DNA of 64,000 nt, taken from Enoplosus armatus (taxonomy: Eukaryota > Chordata > Actinopteri > Centrarchiformes > Enoplosidae). The notes under the pieces were generated by a model, which was not told the origin of the DNA, ran no database searches, and was given only the letters and a program-made list of their open reading frames with translations. The stretch is taken from positions 15,997,298 through 16,061,297 of the forward strand of contig NC_092194.1 in NCBI RefSeq assembly GCF_043641665.1, read 5' to 3'. The translations under genes were made by a program, and so were the position numbers. This document shows, one piece after another, positions 31,476 through 64,000 of this stretch; position 1 is the first letter of the stretch; each line of letters opens with the position of its first letter.

Positions 31476-33360
31476 GGAAATAATGTCAGAAGTGACGTAC
31501 ATTAGTGTCATAGTGATGTGTGATTGGAGCTCCAGTTTGAGGCTGTTACAAGCCAGACAAAAACGTTTTCTGTCCAAATGTTAACAATAATTCTTTGGTT
31601 TGTTGCACAACAATGATGTTTCGACACATCAGCAAAATCAAGACTTTTATATTCCATTTTAAGTATCTCAGTGTTGTTAATAATTTAAGCTATATTTCAG
31701 ATATAATGACACATTAACATTTGTTTTTGATTTGTAAAAATTAGCAAGGAGATGTTACTTTCAGCTGCCATCTTTGTTTAGTTTGAGAAACATCCGTAAA
31801 TTGAGAACAACTTTATAAAAATGTCTTTATGAAGTTTTCTTAAGAAAATATTTTCATTCTAATTGATGGAAGGTGTGTTATCAAAGACTGGCTTCTTTTT
31901 ATTTTCAGGAAAACAAGTGTTGCAATGCAAAAGTCAAATACAAAAGCTATGATAAAAGGCACAATTACATCAGCAGTTTAAATGGGAATAGGAAAGACGG
32001 CACTGGGGCAGTGTATGTGATAGTATGATATACCCTCTGGTTTTATAAACCAAGGATTAAAGTGTAAAAGTACTGTAATGTATTTTGCTGCTGAGATTGA
32101 GACTGTCAGTGCCAATTCTTATGAAAAAGAAAAGGAAGTTTGCTGCAGGTGATTTCACTTTTTCCCAGGGACATTGTCCAACACATAACTGAGAACTGGA
32201 AAGTCAAAAAAGAAATTCTGTGTAAAATAAAAAAGCCCACACCTGAGATCTGCCCTGATTGACTAATACCTGTTTGTGTTCACGCATGAGGAAGTCTGTG
32301 AGAAAATCTGTCAGTTGACGTGCCTTTGGGAAGCCATGTCTCGCCTGTTGATAATGACTGTGAACTTACAGTATTACAAAACATACTTTTAAGTATGTGT
32401 GCCTTTTTGTGTATTATACAAGTGTAGAAAATACATTCACAGGCGCAAGGGATAATGGGTCCCGAAACCCCTTCTACTTATCATTGGCAGAGTAATGATA
32501 TTTTTAATGATTGCTTCGACTCTTATCAACTGTCATTTCCGCTACAATAATCAGGATAGGAACATTATCTTGTACAGAATAATGTTTAATCTGGCAGGTG
32601 GGGAGTGCTTTAAGGACATGCCATTAATTTTACATGTGAAGTTCAGTTTAGCCTTCATAAAGAGTACTCTTCAGACCGTGAGACCAGTTGTATAATGTCT
32701 TGTGTGGCTCTGAAGGGAGCTTTCCAAAGTCTGAAAATCTTGGCTTGAACTTGTAACTTTTGATTATTTAACTGGAGGCCTGCATTACAAACTGGGGGTG
32801 TGCCATTCTTTTTTTTATCTGTCTCTTATGAGTCACCCAACTTTATGGAAGTGCAATGCCAAATTGCTGAAGTGCCCACTGAGACAAAATGTAATGCCGT
32901 TACCCAGGATGGAGGACCTGGCTAATATAATAGTCCTGTAACATCTGATAAACCAGCATTCATTTTGACTGTGTCATTGAGGTGTTGCTTCAGTTGAAAT
33001 GCTATTTTTGCTCTCATTGTTTGTGTAATTGCTGTACTGGATTGCATGATAATGTAAGGTGTTCAAAAGATGGGGAAGTTTTTTCAGAATAAAATGTATT
33101 ACATACAGTAATCGTTTTTTTTTTATTGTTTGTATTTGTTTTTGTTTCCTTTTTCAGAAAAAAACAACCATAATAAAAAAGATAGATGATTTTCTCAAAA
33201 AAATCAATAAAACAAATACCCTAAACACATCCCTTAAACGTCCCCATGTCTTTGAATATCATACAGGGCGACTTCATACACGTTTAGAAAAAACGCTGCT
33301 GATCTTTCGTCTTAGTATTTTATGAGAGTCCTTGGAAAGAAAACAAGTTTGGGAGTCCCT
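31476..33360. other. AT-rich intergenic gap between pld1 and tnik
   Basis: No ORF of note, no clear repeat and no CpG-rich segment. Late AATAAA hexamers at 32226 and 33088 may serve longer pld1 transcripts. Homopolymer A/T runs appear near 33117-33230. Confidence 0.55.
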
Positions 33361-33793
33361 ACTGCCTCACTAAACCCCGCCCAGGACCAGGCGTGGTTTG
33401 CTGAGGCGGCAGGCATTGCGCTCCCCTCCCTCCCTCTCTACATTCACTGGCTGTCACAGCAGCGGCTCCACGACAAGCAGTAATCCACTTTCCGCGGCGC
33501 TTCACCTTCCTCGGTACCGTCTACATCCCGCAGTCATGGACCTGGAGGTGCAGATGTACCCGGTGCTCTTGCTTCCCATCCTCCCCGAGTGTGCGCTCTA
33601 GCTGTGCGCTCCCGGCCCGAGGCACGTCCCGCTGCTGACCATAAGGAGACTGTTAGTATTTTGTCGGACGCTGAGACATCACCGTGCAGGAGAGAGAGGG
33701 GACAGCAGAGACTGAGCAGCAGAGAGGACCACACAGTCGTGACAGCAGAGGCCGTTTCAGGATAACCGAGAGCGGCTTTTTGTGTCCTCCATC
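33360..33793 (+). promoter_or_regulatory. tnik: tnik promoter region and 5' UTR
   Basis: A switch to GC-rich sequence with CpGs marks a likely TATA-less promoter: a GC box CCCCGCCC at 33375-33382, then a CT-rich stretch and CpG-containing leader up to the ATG. The in-frame TGA at 33740-33742 (54 nt upstream) bounds the coding start. The transcription start is not determinable from sequence; an upstream ORF at 33536-33601 would be included if transcription starts before it. Confidence 0.55.
33536..33601 (+). CDS. Upstream ORF in the tnik leader, 21 codons plus stop
   Basis: The ATG at 33536 has G at -3 and G at +4, a strong initiation context, and the frame MDLEVQMYPVLLLPILPECA plus L ends at TAG 33599-33601. 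It lies 192 nt before the tnik ATG, and no other ATG occurs between its stop and 33794. If translated it would make tnik initiation depend on reinitiation or leaky scanning. Translation is inferred. Confidence 0.4.
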   Translation: MDLEVQMYPVLLLPILPECAL

Positions 33794-63580
<29,787 letters not shown>

Positions 63581-64000
63581 TAACTTCTGTAAAAATCACT
63601 GTCGAGTCATTGTTTAAATGTGTCCTCCATGAGTAAGAAATGATTTTATGTGAGTGTTGAAGAAACAGACAGAGATCCTTGGTGGTGTTTTCCTTCTGAA
63701 AGCATGAATAAGACTTTGTGAAGCTGTGTGAAGAAAAACAGCTGTGAGATGATTTATAATTGCTGTTCACAAGAAAGCGTCCCGTTCATTTTTCTAAGTA
63801 GATCCTCCTCAAGAAAGATCAGACATGATTTACAGAAAATAACATGTGGGACGTCATGGCAAAATATAGCAGTGAAATGATCAGACTAACCTCTGATAAA
63901 GGATTACTCCCAATGTACATTTTATTTATTTTCATTTCCGTTAAAATGGTAGTTCTCAGTGTTTTCTGAAAGAATTCCATCAAGAACGGGTTAATGTTCA

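Overview
This is vertebrate nuclear DNA, almost certainly from a ray-finned (teleost, probably percomorph) fish. Short coding exons are separated by GT-AG introns. There are many CA/TG microsatellites, and several dispersed repeats look like families I remember from percomorph genomes. All recognisable coding sequence belongs to two genes on the + strand: a complete phospholipase D1 gene (pld1) and the 5' part of the TNIK kinase gene (tnik). I see no coding gene on the - strand and no bacterial, viral or CRISPR-like content.

Layout. 1-10932: no recognisable coding exon; probably pld1 5' flank or 5'-UTR intron, with inverted-repeat elements at 1612-2089 and 4741-5720. 10965-29228: pld1, 25 coding exons with consistent splice phases, giving a 1053-residue protein with PX, PH and two intact HKD catalytic motifs. 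29229 to about 31470: probable pld1 3' UTR ending at paired AATAAA signals. About 31470-33360: short AT-rich intergenic gap. About 33360-33793: GC-richer tnik promoter and 5' UTR with an upstream ORF. 33794-63550: the first five tnik coding exons (139 residues: N-terminus, glycine loop, catalytic Lys54, hinge), separated by introns of 10.1, 16.4, 1.0 and 1.8 kb. The gene continues past the right edge.

How the genes relate. PLD1 hydrolyses phosphatidylcholine to phosphatidic acid and choline at endomembranes and the plasma membrane. TNIK is a germinal-centre/MAP4K-family Ser/Thr kinase acting on the cytoskeleton, JNK and Wnt/TCF4 signalling. They are not known to share a pathway. The same tandem order and orientation exists in human (3q26), so the pair is an old syntenic block, much more compact here (4.6 kb from stop codon to next start codon).

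Hunt result. I found no new gene system. The points most worth checking are: no exon for the PLD1a-specific loop insert; TG-repeat tracts standing in for polypyrimidine tracts at several splice acceptors, most strikingly pld1 exon 15; a strong-context upstream ORF in the tnik leader; a tRNA-derived SINE-like composite in tnik intron 1; and several multi-copy inverted-repeat families. Repeat family recognition from memory is marked as such.
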